Made by a program: the position numbers and the translations under genes. The notes under the pieces are model-generated. The model was given only the letters and a program-made list of their open reading frames with translations. It was not told the DNA's origin and did no database searches. Positions 1 to 7,424 of a DNA stretch of 9,705 nucleotides are shown here, in pieces. How positions within the stretch are numbered: position 1 is the stretch's first letter; each line of letters opens with the position of its first letter. The DNA comes from Clostridiales bacterium (GTDB taxonomy: Bacteria > Bacillota > Clostridia > Oscillospirales > Acutalibacteraceae): positions 1 through 9,705 of the forward strand of contig JAAYFA010000123.1 of the NCBI GenBank assembly GCA_012728445.1, read 5' to 3'.

Positions 1-2394
1 CACGGCACTTATTTTGAAATGCTCGGCAACTTTTCGTTTGGCGACTATTTTAAAGATGACGCCATCAGTTGGGCTTGGGAATTCTTGACAGAAGTTGTTA
101 AACTCCCGAAAGAAAAATTATTTATCAGCGTATATTCCGAAGACGAAGAAGCCTATAACATTTGGCAAGATAAAATTGGCATAGATCCGGATTATTTGGT
201 GAAACTTGGGAAAGAAGATAATTTCTGGGAACTTGGTGCGGGGCCTTGCGGTCCCTGTTCCGAGATATATTACGATAGAGGCGAAGAAGCCGGTTGCGGT
301 TTGCCCGCGTGCAAACCGGGCTGTGATTGTGACAGATATGTAGAGTTATGGAACTTAGTGTTTACGCAGTTTGAAAGTGATGGGGCAGGCAACTACAAAA
401 ATCTTTCAAAGAGGAACATTGACACCGGGATGGGGCTGGAAAGACTTGCCTGCGTTATACAAGGGGTAGACAATCTTTTCGAAGTTGATACCGTTCAGAA
501 CATAATGAAACATGTCATTCGGCTTGCCGGTGTTGAATACAAGAAAAACGATAATGTTGATACGTCGCTAAGGGTTATAACGGACCATATACGAAGCACA
601 ACTTTTTTGATTGGCGACGGCGTATTGCCTTCTAATGAAGGCCGGGGATATGTTCTTCGGCGTTTGCTGCGCAGGGCAGCACGACATGGCAGACTATTGG
701 GCATTAAGGATCCATTCCTTGCAGAAATATGCGAAACTGTAATACAAGAGAACAAAGATGTTTACCACAATCTGGTTGAAAAACGAGATTTCATATTGAA
801 GGTTATTACGAACGAAGAAGAAAATTTTGGCAGAACGATTGATACGGGACTACAGGTGCTCGAAGAAATAATATCAGCGCCTGGCTTGAGGAAAATATTG
901 GGGGGCGTTGCCTTTAAGCTTTCTGATACCTATGGGTTCCCACTAGAGTTAACGAAAGAGATTGCGCACGAAAAGGGTTTGACAGTTGACGAAGAAGAAT
1001 ACGAGAATCTGATTAATCAACAAAGAACAAACGCAAGAAACGCACGTAAAAAATCAGGCGATAAAGGATGGGAAAAAGCGGCCGAACTCATTTCAGCTTT
1101 GCCTGCGACAATTATAATAGACAGAGAAAATCGTTCAGCAGAAAGTAATATTATATCGATAATTGAAAACAGCAGCTCTGTAGAGAAGCTACAGGGCGGA
1201 AAGAAGGCGACGCTTGTCCTTGCTGAAAGTGCATTTTATCCCGAAAGCGGAGGCCAACTTGGCGACACCGGCACAATTGAAAATGGAGACTTCGTCTTTT
1301 GTGTTGAAGAAGTAACGAAATCGACGAATGACGTAATTCTGCACCATGGGACGATAATAAATAATCAAGAAGCATCCACAGGCGAAAAAGTAGTTTTAAA
1401 AGTCGATGAAGAAAGACGAAACGCTACCAAGCGCAACCATACCGCCGCTCACTTGCTTCATTCTGCACTCAGAACGGTTGTTGGCAAGCATGTTGTGCAA
1501 GCGGGGCAAGAGGTTGGCCCTAAAATTATGCGTTTCGATTTTACACATTTCAGTGCTTTGACCGATGATGAAATCGTAAAAATTGAAAACCTCATCAATG
1601 CTGTTATTATGGCAGCTTTACCGGTTGCCGTGACAGAGATGCCCCTTGAACAAGCAAAGTCAATGGGCGTAACCGCTCTTTTTGACTCGAAATACGGAAA
1701 GACTGTCCGAGTTGTAAAAGTCGGAGATTTTTCCGCCGAATTATGTGGCGGTACCCATGTTGAGAACACAGGGAATATAGGGTTGTTTAAGGTGATTTCC
1801 GAATTTTCTGTGTCGTCCGGTGTAAGAAGGATTGAAGGAATAACAGGCACCAACTTAATCGAATATCTAGAGAATATCGAAAAATCAATGAAGACTACAG
1901 CGGGTGTCCTTAAAATTACCAACACGCACGAAATAGAGCAAAGAGCTGCATCAATAATTAACGACCTGAAATTAAAGGAAAAAGAAATAGAAAACCTTAA
2001 AATCAAACTTTCTTCTTATAAGGCGGATCAGTTGATAAAACAGGCGAAAACACATGGAGATATTAAATTGGTAACCGCCGTCATAGAAGATTCGACACCC
2101 GAAGACCTCAGAACGTTAAGCGATAGTATTAAAGTGCAACAAGAGAATATGGTCGTCGTTCTGGCCGGGATAAACGAGGCGAATGATTCGGTTAGTTTCA
2201 CCGCCACGAGCGCGCCTGATGCAATTAAGGCCGGGATTCACGCGGGACGCCTTGTTAAGGAAATTGCAGTGTTAGCAGGAGGTTCGGGGGGCGGCAGACC
2301 GGACAGTGCAATGGCCGGCTCCAAAAACCCTGCACTGGTTCATGACGCGATGGATCATGTTGACGAAGTTGTGCTTAAAATGTTAAAGTTATAG
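1..2394 (+). CDS. alaS: Alanyl-tRNA synthetase (5' end cut off by window)
   Basis: This enzyme charges tRNA-Ala with alanine in the cytosol and edits mischarged Ser/Gly. The reading frame is open from base 1 (HGTYFEMLGNFSFGDYFK) and ends at TAG 2392-2394, so 797 codons are visible. Full-length bacterial AlaRS is about 875-880 residues, so roughly 80 N-terminal residues are missing. The ATG at 19 is an internal methionine, not the start. Class II catalytic motifs are visible: GPCSEI (about 250-267) and GMGLER (427-444), followed by the conserved PSNEGRGYVLRRLLRRAARH segment. The editing domain has the zinc motif HTAAH (His codons 1438 and 1450) and CGGTH (Cys 1744, His 1756). A probable coiled coil lies around 1950-2050, and the C-Ala domain has the glycine-rich GGSGGGRPDSAMAG (from 2281). 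A cysteine-rich insert (Cys codons 295, 310, 322, 328) is of a kind I recall from clostridial AlaRS. The gene heads the run leading to the HIT gene, 23 bases downstream. Identification is secure. Confidence 0.98.
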   Translation, partial: HGTYFEMLGNFSFGDYFKDDAISWAWEFLTEVVKLPKEKLFISVYSEDEEAYNIWQDKIGIDPDYLVKLGKEDNFWELGAGPCGPCSEIYYDRGEEAGCGLPACKPGCDCDRYVELWNLVFTQFESDGAGNYKNLSKRNIDTGMGLERLACVIQGVDNLFEVDTVQNIMKHVIRLAGVEYKKNDNVDTSLRVITDHIRSTTFLIGDGVLPSNEGRGYVLRRLLRRAARHGRLLGIKDPFLAEICETVIQENKDVYHNLVEKRDFILKVITNEEENFGRTIDTGLQVLEEIISAPGLRKILGGVAFKLSDTYGFPLELTKEIAHEKGLTVDEEEYENLINQQRTNARNARKKSGDKGWEKAAELISALPATIIIDRENRSAESNIISIIENSSSVEKLQGGKKATLVLAESAFYPESGGQLGDTGTIENGDFVFCVEEVTKSTNDVILHHGTIINNQEASTGEKVVLKVDEERRNATKRNHTAAHLLHSALRTVVGKHVVQAGQEVGPKIMRFDFTHFSALTDDEIVKIENLINAVIMAALPVAVTEMPLEQAKSMGVTALFDSKYGKTVRVVKVGDFSAELCGGTHVENTGNIGLFKVISEFSVSSGVRRIEGITGTNLIEYLENIEKSMKTTAGVLKITNTHEIEQRAASIINDLKLKEKEIENLKIKLSSYKADQLIKQAKTHGDIKLVTAVIEDSTPEDLRTLSDSIKVQQENMVVVLAGINEANDSVSFTATSAPDAIKAGIHAGRLVKEIAVLAGGSGGGRPDSAMAGSKNPALVHDAMDHVDEVVLKMLKL

Positions 2395-2417
2395 AATAAT
2401 AGCAGAGGTGGTATACA

Positions 2418-2756
2418 ATGGACTGTCTGTTTTGTAAAATTGCAAACGGAGAAATCCCATCAAATAAGGCTTATGAAGATGAGGACGTTATCGCCTTTTA
2501 TGATTTAAATCCCCAGGCCCCTACACACATTCTTTTAATTCCAAAAAAACATATTGGGTCTGCGAGAGATATTGATGCTTCAAGCAGCAAAGTGGTTGCC
2601 CATATATTTGAGGTGATAGCAAAACTGGCCACAGAGCTTCGCCTTGAGGATGGGTTTAGAGTTGTTACAAATTGCGGCGAAAGTGCCGGGCAGAGCGTTC
2701 AACACCTGCATTTTCATCTGTTAAGCGGCAGGGCTTTTTCCTGGCCGCCCGGTTGA
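2418..2756 (+). CDS. HIT family protein (HINT/PKCI-type nucleotide hydrolase)
   Basis: This 112-residue cytosolic protein belongs to the histidine triad superfamily, HINT branch, whose members hydrolyse purine nucleoside phosphoramidates and aminoacyl-adenylates. The triad is H96-L-H98-F-H100-LL, with H98 the expected nucleophile. The C-terminus ends in WPPG, the usual HINT ending, so the protein is full length. The N-terminus has C3-x-x-C6, which with H45 and a triad-region histidine resembles the zinc site of some bacterial HIT proteins. The start at 2418 is supported by AGAGGTGG at 2404-2411, six bases upstream. It lies directly after alaS. An aminoacyl-adenylate hydrolase next to an aminoacyl-tRNA synthetase is suggestive, but its natural substrate cannot be read from the sequence. 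Confidence 0.96.
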   Translation: MDCLFCKIANGEIPSNKAYEDEDVIAFYDLNPQAPTHILLIPKKHIGSARDIDASSSKVVAHIFEVIAKLATELRLEDGFRVVTNCGESAGQSVQHLHFHLLSGRAFSWPPG

Positions 2757-2784
2757 GCAATAAACCGGCCAAGGAGTTGAATAC

Positions 2785-5016
2785 ATGCCGCGACCGTTTG
2801 CTGTTATTGGCATAACTTTTTTTCTTACACTCACAGTTTTGTCGCGTGTCAGCGAAAACATTGCAGTGGCAATTCTGATTGTTTCAATTCTTGCATTAAT
2901 TCCGCTGCTAGCGGTAAAAAGCTTGAGGGATAGCGCTGTTTTCCCTGCGGCTTGTATCAGTATCACACTGGCTGCCGGCCTATTCCTTGCCGCGAATGAG
3001 TTTACTTATAAGCCGGCAATATCGCTGTCGGGTTCTACGGTTTCGTTTACCGGCGTTGTTACACAAATGCCACAGCGAGAGAACGATCGTTACTACTATT
3101 TGGTGAAAACGGAAAAAGTTGACAATAATAAGATGAAGTTGAAAATTCGATTTTCAACGAAGAGCGCATTAGACGTTCAGGTATATGATAAAATTACAGC
3201 CAATGTCACCTTATATACGCTCGGCGAGCACAGCGAAGATTCGCTCCGGTATTATAAAACAATAGGCGTTTTTCTCGGCGCATATACTTTAAGTGAAGAT
3301 ATTGTCGTGGAAGACAGCATCAAAAAGCCGATCATGTACTATGTGCATCAACTCAAGCAGAATCTTACCGAAAGTATACTAAAAGTGTTGCCAAACGAAA
3401 ACGGCGGGTTCATTGTGGCACTGCTTTTTGGCAATAAATCGTATTTATCCGAAAATACGATTTCGAATTTCAGGGCAATCGGCATCTCGCATGTCACCGC
3501 CGTATCCGGCTTGCATTTATCTGTATTACTGCTTGTTTGTCTGAATATTTTCGACAGGTTTAAGATTGGGAAGCGAAGCGCAACTTCGTTTTCTGTCGTT
3601 TTTGTTCTCTTGTTTATGGCGCTTGCGGGGTTTTCTTTTTCAGTTTTAAGGGCAGGCTTTATGCTGCTTGTTATGTTGGCGGGTAAGCTGCTTAATCGGG
3701 ATGCGGACTCAATAAACTCAATCGGCTTTGCGGTACTGCTCATCACTTTGACAAACCCATTTGCTGCAGGGTATATAGGTTTACAGCTATCCTTCTTTGC
3801 GACACTCGGCATCATTACAACACAAAAGAAATTGATGGCATCATACAATAAAATGCTTTCAAAGATGAAAGACACCGGGTTAAAGAAACTATTTCATTCA
3901 ATCGCTGATACTATGATGATAACAGTGGCGGCAAGCGTCTTCATATTACCGGTATCACTCATTTACTTCGGTAGGCTATCGCTGATATCCGTCTTGTCAA
4001 ATTTGCTGCTGATTTTCGGCGCAAGCTTAGCGATGATACTTGGCGGGACTGCATCAGTTTGTTTTCTGATTCCCGGTGCAAACTTTATTGCTTATCCGCT
4101 TTCAAGTGTTGCGGGTTTGTCGGCAAAAGCAATTATTAAAGGTTCCGATTTTTTAGCAAAGTTTCCATTCGCAGACATTAATATTGACCAAAAGTTCGTT
4201 TATATTTGGCTTGCGTTCTCGCTGACAACGTTTGCCCTTGCAATGGTACTATATAAAAATAGCAATAAAAGCCATGTGAGGTTGACGGCAATGCTTTGCT
4301 TGTTTACCCTTGCGGTAGCGGCCATTTCAAATTCATTATATAATGGCAATGCTGTAAAAATTACGGTTATAGATGCGGGCAATATAAGTGCATCCATTAT
4401 TACAAGCAAGCACAAGGCCGCTTTAATAGGATGCGGCGGCGACAAATATGCGACAAAAAGGATTGTCAACGCACTGGAAGATGACGGTATTGATACGGTT
4501 GATTATTTGCTGATTCCCAGAACGACGGGAACCGAATCCAAAACAGCTTATGATATTGTAAGCACCTATAACCCCAAAACAATTACAGCGCCAAGACTAG
4601 ATTGCGAGCTGGATTTCCTTAAAAAGTCAGAGTCGCTGACAATTACCCAAAAGTCATCTTCGCAATTATGGGGAAACGCAACTATCGATTATTTATACAA
4701 TGAAAATTTAAGCTGTGCTTATGCGGAAATTTCAGGCTTACGAGTACTGTTCTTGTTTTATCCCGGATGTGATACCGAGTTAATACCTAATAACTGGAAA
4801 AAAGCAGATATTTTGATTTGCAGATCTAAAACGCCTGATAATTTAGACCTTACAAAATTCAAGTCAATTGTTATCAGTACAGATAAACCGTTATTGTCTT
4901 GCACACAAGAATACGATAAAAAAACAGGCGGGCATATGTTTTCTACAGCCGGACGAGGTAATATAGTGATTAACGTAAAAAGAAACTCAGGTTTCTCGAT
5001 ACAGAGGGAGAGATAA
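2785..5016 (+). CDS. comEC: ComEC/Rec2 family DNA-uptake channel protein with degenerate C-terminal MBL-like domain
   Basis: ComEC forms the inner-membrane channel that imports single-stranded DNA during natural transformation. This 743-residue protein has two N-terminal membrane segments (about 5-20 and 26-45, with a third near 51-70), a soluble OB-fold-like region (about 78-180), and the competence core (about 200-490). Core signatures are GISHVTAVSGLHLSVL (233-248), FSFSVLRAGFM (283-293), and NPFAAGYIGLQLSFFATLGI (324-343). After the last helices (about 470-517) there is a region at 524-743 where the metallo-beta-lactamase-like domain normally sits. There IDAGNISASII replaces the usual IDVGQGD block, and LLIPRTTGTESK (575-586) occupies the position of the HxHxDH metal motif. 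The later HH motif also appears absent (ADILICRSKTPD, 674-685). The start at 2785 has AAGGAG at 2771-2776. The stop directly abuts holA. The family is secure; nuclease activity of the C-terminal domain is doubtful. Confidence 0.93.
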   Translation: MPRPFAVIGITFFLTLTVLSRVSENIAVAILIVSILALIPLLAVKSLRDSAVFPAACISITLAAGLFLAANEFTYKPAISLSGSTVSFTGVVTQMPQRENDRYYYLVKTEKVDNNKMKLKIRFSTKSALDVQVYDKITANVTLYTLGEHSEDSLRYYKTIGVFLGAYTLSEDIVVEDSIKKPIMYYVHQLKQNLTESILKVLPNENGGFIVALLFGNKSYLSENTISNFRAIGISHVTAVSGLHLSVLLLVCLNIFDRFKIGKRSATSFSVVFVLLFMALAGFSFSVLRAGFMLLVMLAGKLLNRDADSINSIGFAVLLITLTNPFAAGYIGLQLSFFATLGIITTQKKLMASYNKMLSKMKDTGLKKLFHSIADTMMITVAASVFILPVSLIYFGRLSLISVLSNLLLIFGASLAMILGGTASVCFLIPGANFIAYPLSSVAGLSAKAIIKGSDFLAKFPFADINIDQKFVYIWLAFSLTTFALAMVLYKNSNKSHVRLTAMLCLFTLAVAAISNSLYNGNAVKITVIDAGNISASIITSKHKAALIGCGGDKYATKRIVNALEDDGIDTVDYLLIPRTTGTESKTAYDIVSTYNPKTITAPRLDCELDFLKKSESLTITQKSSSQLWGNATIDYLYNENLSCAYAEISGLRVLFLFYPGCDTELIPNNWKKADILICRSKTPDNLDLTKFKSIVISTDKPLLSCTQEYDKKTGGHMFSTAGRGNIVINVKRNSGFSIQRER

Positions 5017-6168
5017 ATGATTAAAAAAGGTTCGGCAAGAATTATAGGCGAAAAAGATATAAGAAGCTTATTGAAAAATGAAAAACTCGACGGATTATAT
5101 TTCATTTTTGGTGATGAAAGCTTTTTGAAACTCTATTATGCCGATGAAATCGCAAAAAAAGCAGTCAGCAAAGATTTTGAAGATTTTAATATGCATCGTT
5201 TGGATGGGAAAAACACATCTGTCGAAATGATAAAGAACGCTGTAGAGGCTTTACCAATGCTTTCCGAATATTCATGCGTACTCGTTGATGATTTGGCGAT
5301 TTATGATTTAAACCCTCAAGACGCCGAAAACCTACTAGCTGTGTTGAGCGATGTTCCGCAAAGCTGTTGTTTGATTCTCCTTATGTCAACAATCATAAAA
5401 AAAAGCGGAAGAACAAAGAAAGAACCTGAAAAACAGGGGGCTGAAGGTGACGAAAGCGGCAATGCCGATTCAAGCGTCGACGAAGAGATCGTGACAGAAA
5501 AAGCGAAAACGAATATTTGGGACGATATCCTAGCTATAGCAAAAAGCAGCGGATTTGCCATTGAGATGAGCAGAAGAAGTTTTAAAGACCTGACTATAAT
5601 GCTAATGAAAGGTGCGGCCAAAAGAGGCAAAACCATTGATGAGAGAACCGCAAGTTATTTTGTTGAAAATGTCGGCAATGACATGGCCAACCTTCAGAAC
5701 GAACTGGACAAAGTTTGCGCTTTTATAAAAAATGATAAGATATCCTCTAAAGATATTGATCTTATTGCAGTAAAAACAGTTGAAGCCAGGGTTTTTGATA
5801 TGGCTGAACGTCTCATTACAAAGAATAGCGATGAAGCTTTCGGTATATTAGACACGATGATCGCACAAAAAATTGAGCCAGTCCTTATTATGGGGGCACT
5901 AATTTTTCCGTTTGTAGACATGTACAGAATAAAAACTGCGAACCGGGCCGGCCATCGTGCCGAGGATCTTGCAAAGTATTTTAATTATAAGAGCTCATAT
6001 CGCCTTACAAAACAGGTAAGAATTGTCGGCAGCCTTTCGATTAATCAACTAAGGGTATGTTTGGATATTTTAAATGATGCGGACACATTAATAAAGAGCC
6101 GTTCTATTGAACCCAGGCTGATTATCGAACAAACGATGACAAGGATAGCCCATGTCATGTCAACATAA
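5017..6168 (+). CDS. holA: DNA polymerase III subunit delta (clamp loader)
   Basis: HolA is the clamp-loader subunit that opens the beta sliding clamp during replication. The 383-residue protein shows the family N-terminus LYFIFGDESFLKLYY (27-41), the A-x-x-L-PMLSEYSCVLVDD block (about 77-92), and the C-terminal helical collar domain with FVENVGNDMANLQNELDKV (about 211-229) and a terminal R-x-x-IEQ-type segment (SRSIEPRLIIEQ). The usual length is around 340 residues. The excess is a hydrophilic, charged, low-complexity stretch at about 128-165 (bases 5398-5511) rich in K, E, G, S and D, apparently inserted in the N-terminal domain. The ATG directly follows the comEC TAA with no gap, and GAGGGAGAG at 5003-5011 lies inside the end of comEC, which suggests translational coupling. 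The comEC-holA order is common in Firmicutes. Confidence 0.96.
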   Translation: MIKKGSARIIGEKDIRSLLKNEKLDGLYFIFGDESFLKLYYADEIAKKAVSKDFEDFNMHRLDGKNTSVEMIKNAVEALPMLSEYSCVLVDDLAIYDLNPQDAENLLAVLSDVPQSCCLILLMSTIIKKSGRTKKEPEKQGAEGDESGNADSSVDEEIVTEKAKTNIWDDILAIAKSSGFAIEMSRRSFKDLTIMLMKGAAKRGKTIDERTASYFVENVGNDMANLQNELDKVCAFIKNDKISSKDIDLIAVKTVEARVFDMAERLITKNSDEAFGILDTMIAQKIEPVLIMGALIFPFVDMYRIKTANRAGHRAEDLAKYFNYKSSYRLTKQVRIVGSLSINQLRVCLDILNDADTLIKSRSIEPRLIIEQTMTRIAHVMST

Positions 6169-6202
6169 TATTGATGTGTTAGGACCAAAAAGAGTGGATA
6201 AA

Positions 6203-6829
6203 ATGATTAAAATCAAACAAGCGGTTATTGTTGAGGGCAAATACGATAAAATCAAACTATCGTCTATCATTGACGCAGTGATCATTGAAACAGACGGATT
6301 CAAAATATTCAAAGATAAAGAGAAACAAAAACTGATACGAAAACTTGCAGACAATTGTGGTGTTCTGATACTAACCGACAGCGATTCTGCAGGTTTCAAA
6401 ATCAGATCGTTTCTCTGTGGAACAATACCAAACGAAAACATATACCACGCTTATATACCTGATATCCTTGTCAAGGAAAAAAGAAAGACGGCGCCTTCAA
6501 AAGAGGGGAAGCTTGGTGTTGAAGGTGTGTCGCCGTCAATAATTATTGATGCGTTGACACAGGCAGGGGTCATCTTCGAAGAATCAAGAGAAACTAGCAG
6601 AAGGATTTCAAAAAATGACTTTTATGAAGATGGCATCACCGGGAAAGAAAACAGTAGGCTTTTAAAATCCTTTTTATTAAAACATCTTGATTTGCCTGCC
6701 AGATTATCAACAAACTCATTTTTGAAAATTATCAACTTGTTTGTGACATATGATGAATACAAAGAAGCTATAAACACATGTATCACGCAAAAGGAGGATT
6801 CAGATGATAAGAATAGGACAGGGCTATGA
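6203..6829 (+). CDS. Toprim domain protein, RNase M5-like (DUF4093 type)
   Basis: This is a 208-residue protein if started at 6203. The N-terminal half is a small Toprim domain of the kind in RNase M5 (RnmV), which matures 5S rRNA. Visible features are VIVEGKYDKIKL with the catalytic-position Glu at 11, TDGFKIF (30-36), LTDSDSAGFKIRSF with the DxD pair D59/D61 (57-70), HAYIP (82-86), and GKLGVEGVSP (102-111), which corresponds to the GxxGVE block of RNase M5. The C-terminal half (about 120-208) is lysine-rich and matches what I recall of the DUF4093 domain following Toprim in RNase M5-like proteins. An ATG at 6152, preceded by AAGGA at 6141-6145, would add 17 non-conserved-looking residues and overlap holA. 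I prefer 6203 because homologues begin near MIKIKQAV, although its AGAGTGG (6191-6197) is a weaker site. The 3' end overlaps ispF by 26 bases. Calling it RNase M5 itself would be inference. Confidence 0.88.
   Translation: MIKIKQAVIVEGKYDKIKLSSIIDAVIIETDGFKIFKDKEKQKLIRKLADNCGVLILTDSDSAGFKIRSFLCGTIPNENIYHAYIPDILVKEKRKTAPSKEGKLGVEGVSPSIIIDALTQAGVIFEESRETSRRISKNDFYEDGITGKENSRLLKSFLLKHLDLPARLSTNSFLKIINLFVTYDEYKEAINTCITQKEDSDDKNRTGL
6791..6797 (+). promoter_or_regulatory. Strong ribosome binding site for ispF inside the upstream gene
   Basis: AAGGAGG lies six bases before the ispF ATG at 6804 and within the coding end of the Toprim gene. It fixes the ispF start and, together with the 26-base overlap of the two genes, points to coupled or independent re-initiation on one transcript. 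Confidence 0.85.
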
Positions 6830-7292
6830 TGTGCATCAGCTTTGCGCAAACAGAAAGCTAATAGTTGGCGGTGTAGACATCCCGCATATAAAAGGACTTT
6901 TGGGTCATTCTGACGCGGATGTATTGCTACATGCAATTTCCGATGCGCTGTTAGGCGCTGCGGCTATGGGCGATATAGGGCAACTTTTTCCGGACACTGA
7001 CGGCCAATTTAAAGATGCCGATAGCCTTGTGCTACTCAAGGCCGTTGTCAAAAAACTGAATTCAGTCGGTTTCAGAATAATTAATATCGATTCAACAATC
7101 ATGGCAGAAGAGCCAAAGTTTAAACCATTTATAGGTTTGATGAGAGAAAATATTGCGATAGCTTGTGGCCTGGATCCAATTTCAGTTAGTGTAAAAGCAA
7201 CAACCGAGGAAGGACTGGGGTTTACCGGCCGAGGTGAAGGAATCGCTGCAATTGCCGTGTGCCTTCTTGAAAAACAAGAGCTTAACTTGTGA
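6804..7292 (+). CDS. ispF: 2-C-methyl-D-erythritol 2,4-cyclodiphosphate synthase
   Basis: IspF converts CDP-ME 2-phosphate to ME-cPP with release of CMP, the fifth step of the non-mevalonate (MEP) route to isoprenoids. The 162-residue protein is a typical full-length IspF. Metal ligands are visible as D9 and H11 in GYDVH and H43 in GHSDADVLLHAI. Other family blocks are GDIGQLFPDTD (56-66), IDSTIMAEEPK (95-105), and the C-terminal ATTEEGLGFTGRGEGI (132-147). The start is set by the AAGGAGG site. It begins within the end of the Toprim gene in another frame, the longest gene overlap in the window. No ispD is adjacent, so it is not in an ispDF pair here. It appears to be the last gene of the run beginning with alaS, since a new promoter follows. 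Confidence 0.98.
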   Translation: MIRIGQGYDVHQLCANRKLIVGGVDIPHIKGLLGHSDADVLLHAISDALLGAAAMGDIGQLFPDTDGQFKDADSLVLLKAVVKKLNSVGFRIINIDSTIMAEEPKFKPFIGLMRENIAIACGLDPISVSVKATTEEGLGFTGRGEGIAAIAVCLLEKQELNL

Positions 7293-7319
7293 ATTTTTCG
7301 TAAACTATCATGAGTAAAA

Positions 7320-7348
7320 TTGTATGCATTCTGAATAAGTGATAAAAT
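7320..7348 (+). promoter_or_regulatory. Predicted sigma-A promoter for cdaA-cdaR
   Basis: A -35-like TTGTAT (7320-7325, 3 of 6 matches) is separated by 17 bases from TAAAAT (7343-7348, 5 of 6 matches to TATAAT). A TGn extended -10 (TGA, 7340-7342) directly precedes the -10. Transcription would start near 7354-7357, giving an untranslated leader of about 70 bases. The site lies in the only sizeable intergenic gap (7293-7424), just ahead of cdaA, which fits a separate promoter for the c-di-AMP genes. It is predicted from sequence only. Confidence 0.6.
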
Positions 7349-7354
7349 ATAGTA

Positions 7355-7370
7355 ATAGAGCATGTTCTAT
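7355..7370. promoter_or_regulatory. 16-base near-palindrome at predicted cdaA transcription start
   Basis: ATAGAGCATGTTCTAT is a near-perfect inverted repeat: seven of its eight base pairs match and the eighth (7360/7365) would be G-U in RNA. It lies a few bases after the -10 box, where a repressor operator or a 5' hairpin could act. It does not fit the Firmicutes LexA consensus (GAAC-N4-GTTC). A chance palindrome in AT-rich DNA is possible. Confidence 0.35.
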
Positions 7371-7424
7371 CAATAACGTATTATGACTTTAAATATCAAA
7401 ATATAGCTGAAACGAGGGTTTGCC

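Noticed and set aside
19..21. ATG 19 as a start codon for alaS
   Set aside because: The frame stays open to base 1 and encodes the conserved TYFEMLGNFSFGDYFK block that lies about 85 residues into AlaRS, so the methionine is internal.
1458..2006. Long antisense open frame of 182 codons opposite alaS
   Set aside because: It mirrors a strongly conserved AlaRS editing-domain region, has no recognisable domain and no convincing ribosome binding site; a shadow of the real gene.
3348..3875. Antisense open frame of 175 codons opposite comEC
   Set aside because: It lies fully opposite the conserved ComEC channel core and its translation is a low-information reflection of membrane-helix codons.
6152..6202. 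Upstream start (ATG 6152) for the Toprim protein
   Set aside because: It has an AAGGA at good spacing, but that lies within holA coding sequence and the 17 added residues look unlike the conserved N-terminus of the family; kept only as an alternative.
7274..7298. Possible intrinsic terminator after ispF: ACAAG / CTTGT stem followed by GAATTTTT
   Set aside because: The stem is only five base pairs, AT-rich and overlaps the ispF coding end, so it is too weak to call; transcription may end elsewhere or read through.
7355..7370. LexA/SOS operator reading of the palindrome at the cdaA promoter
   Set aside because: The half-sites GAGC/GTTC have the wrong spacing for the Firmicutes LexA box GAAC-N4-GTTC, so only a generic inverted repeat is claimed.
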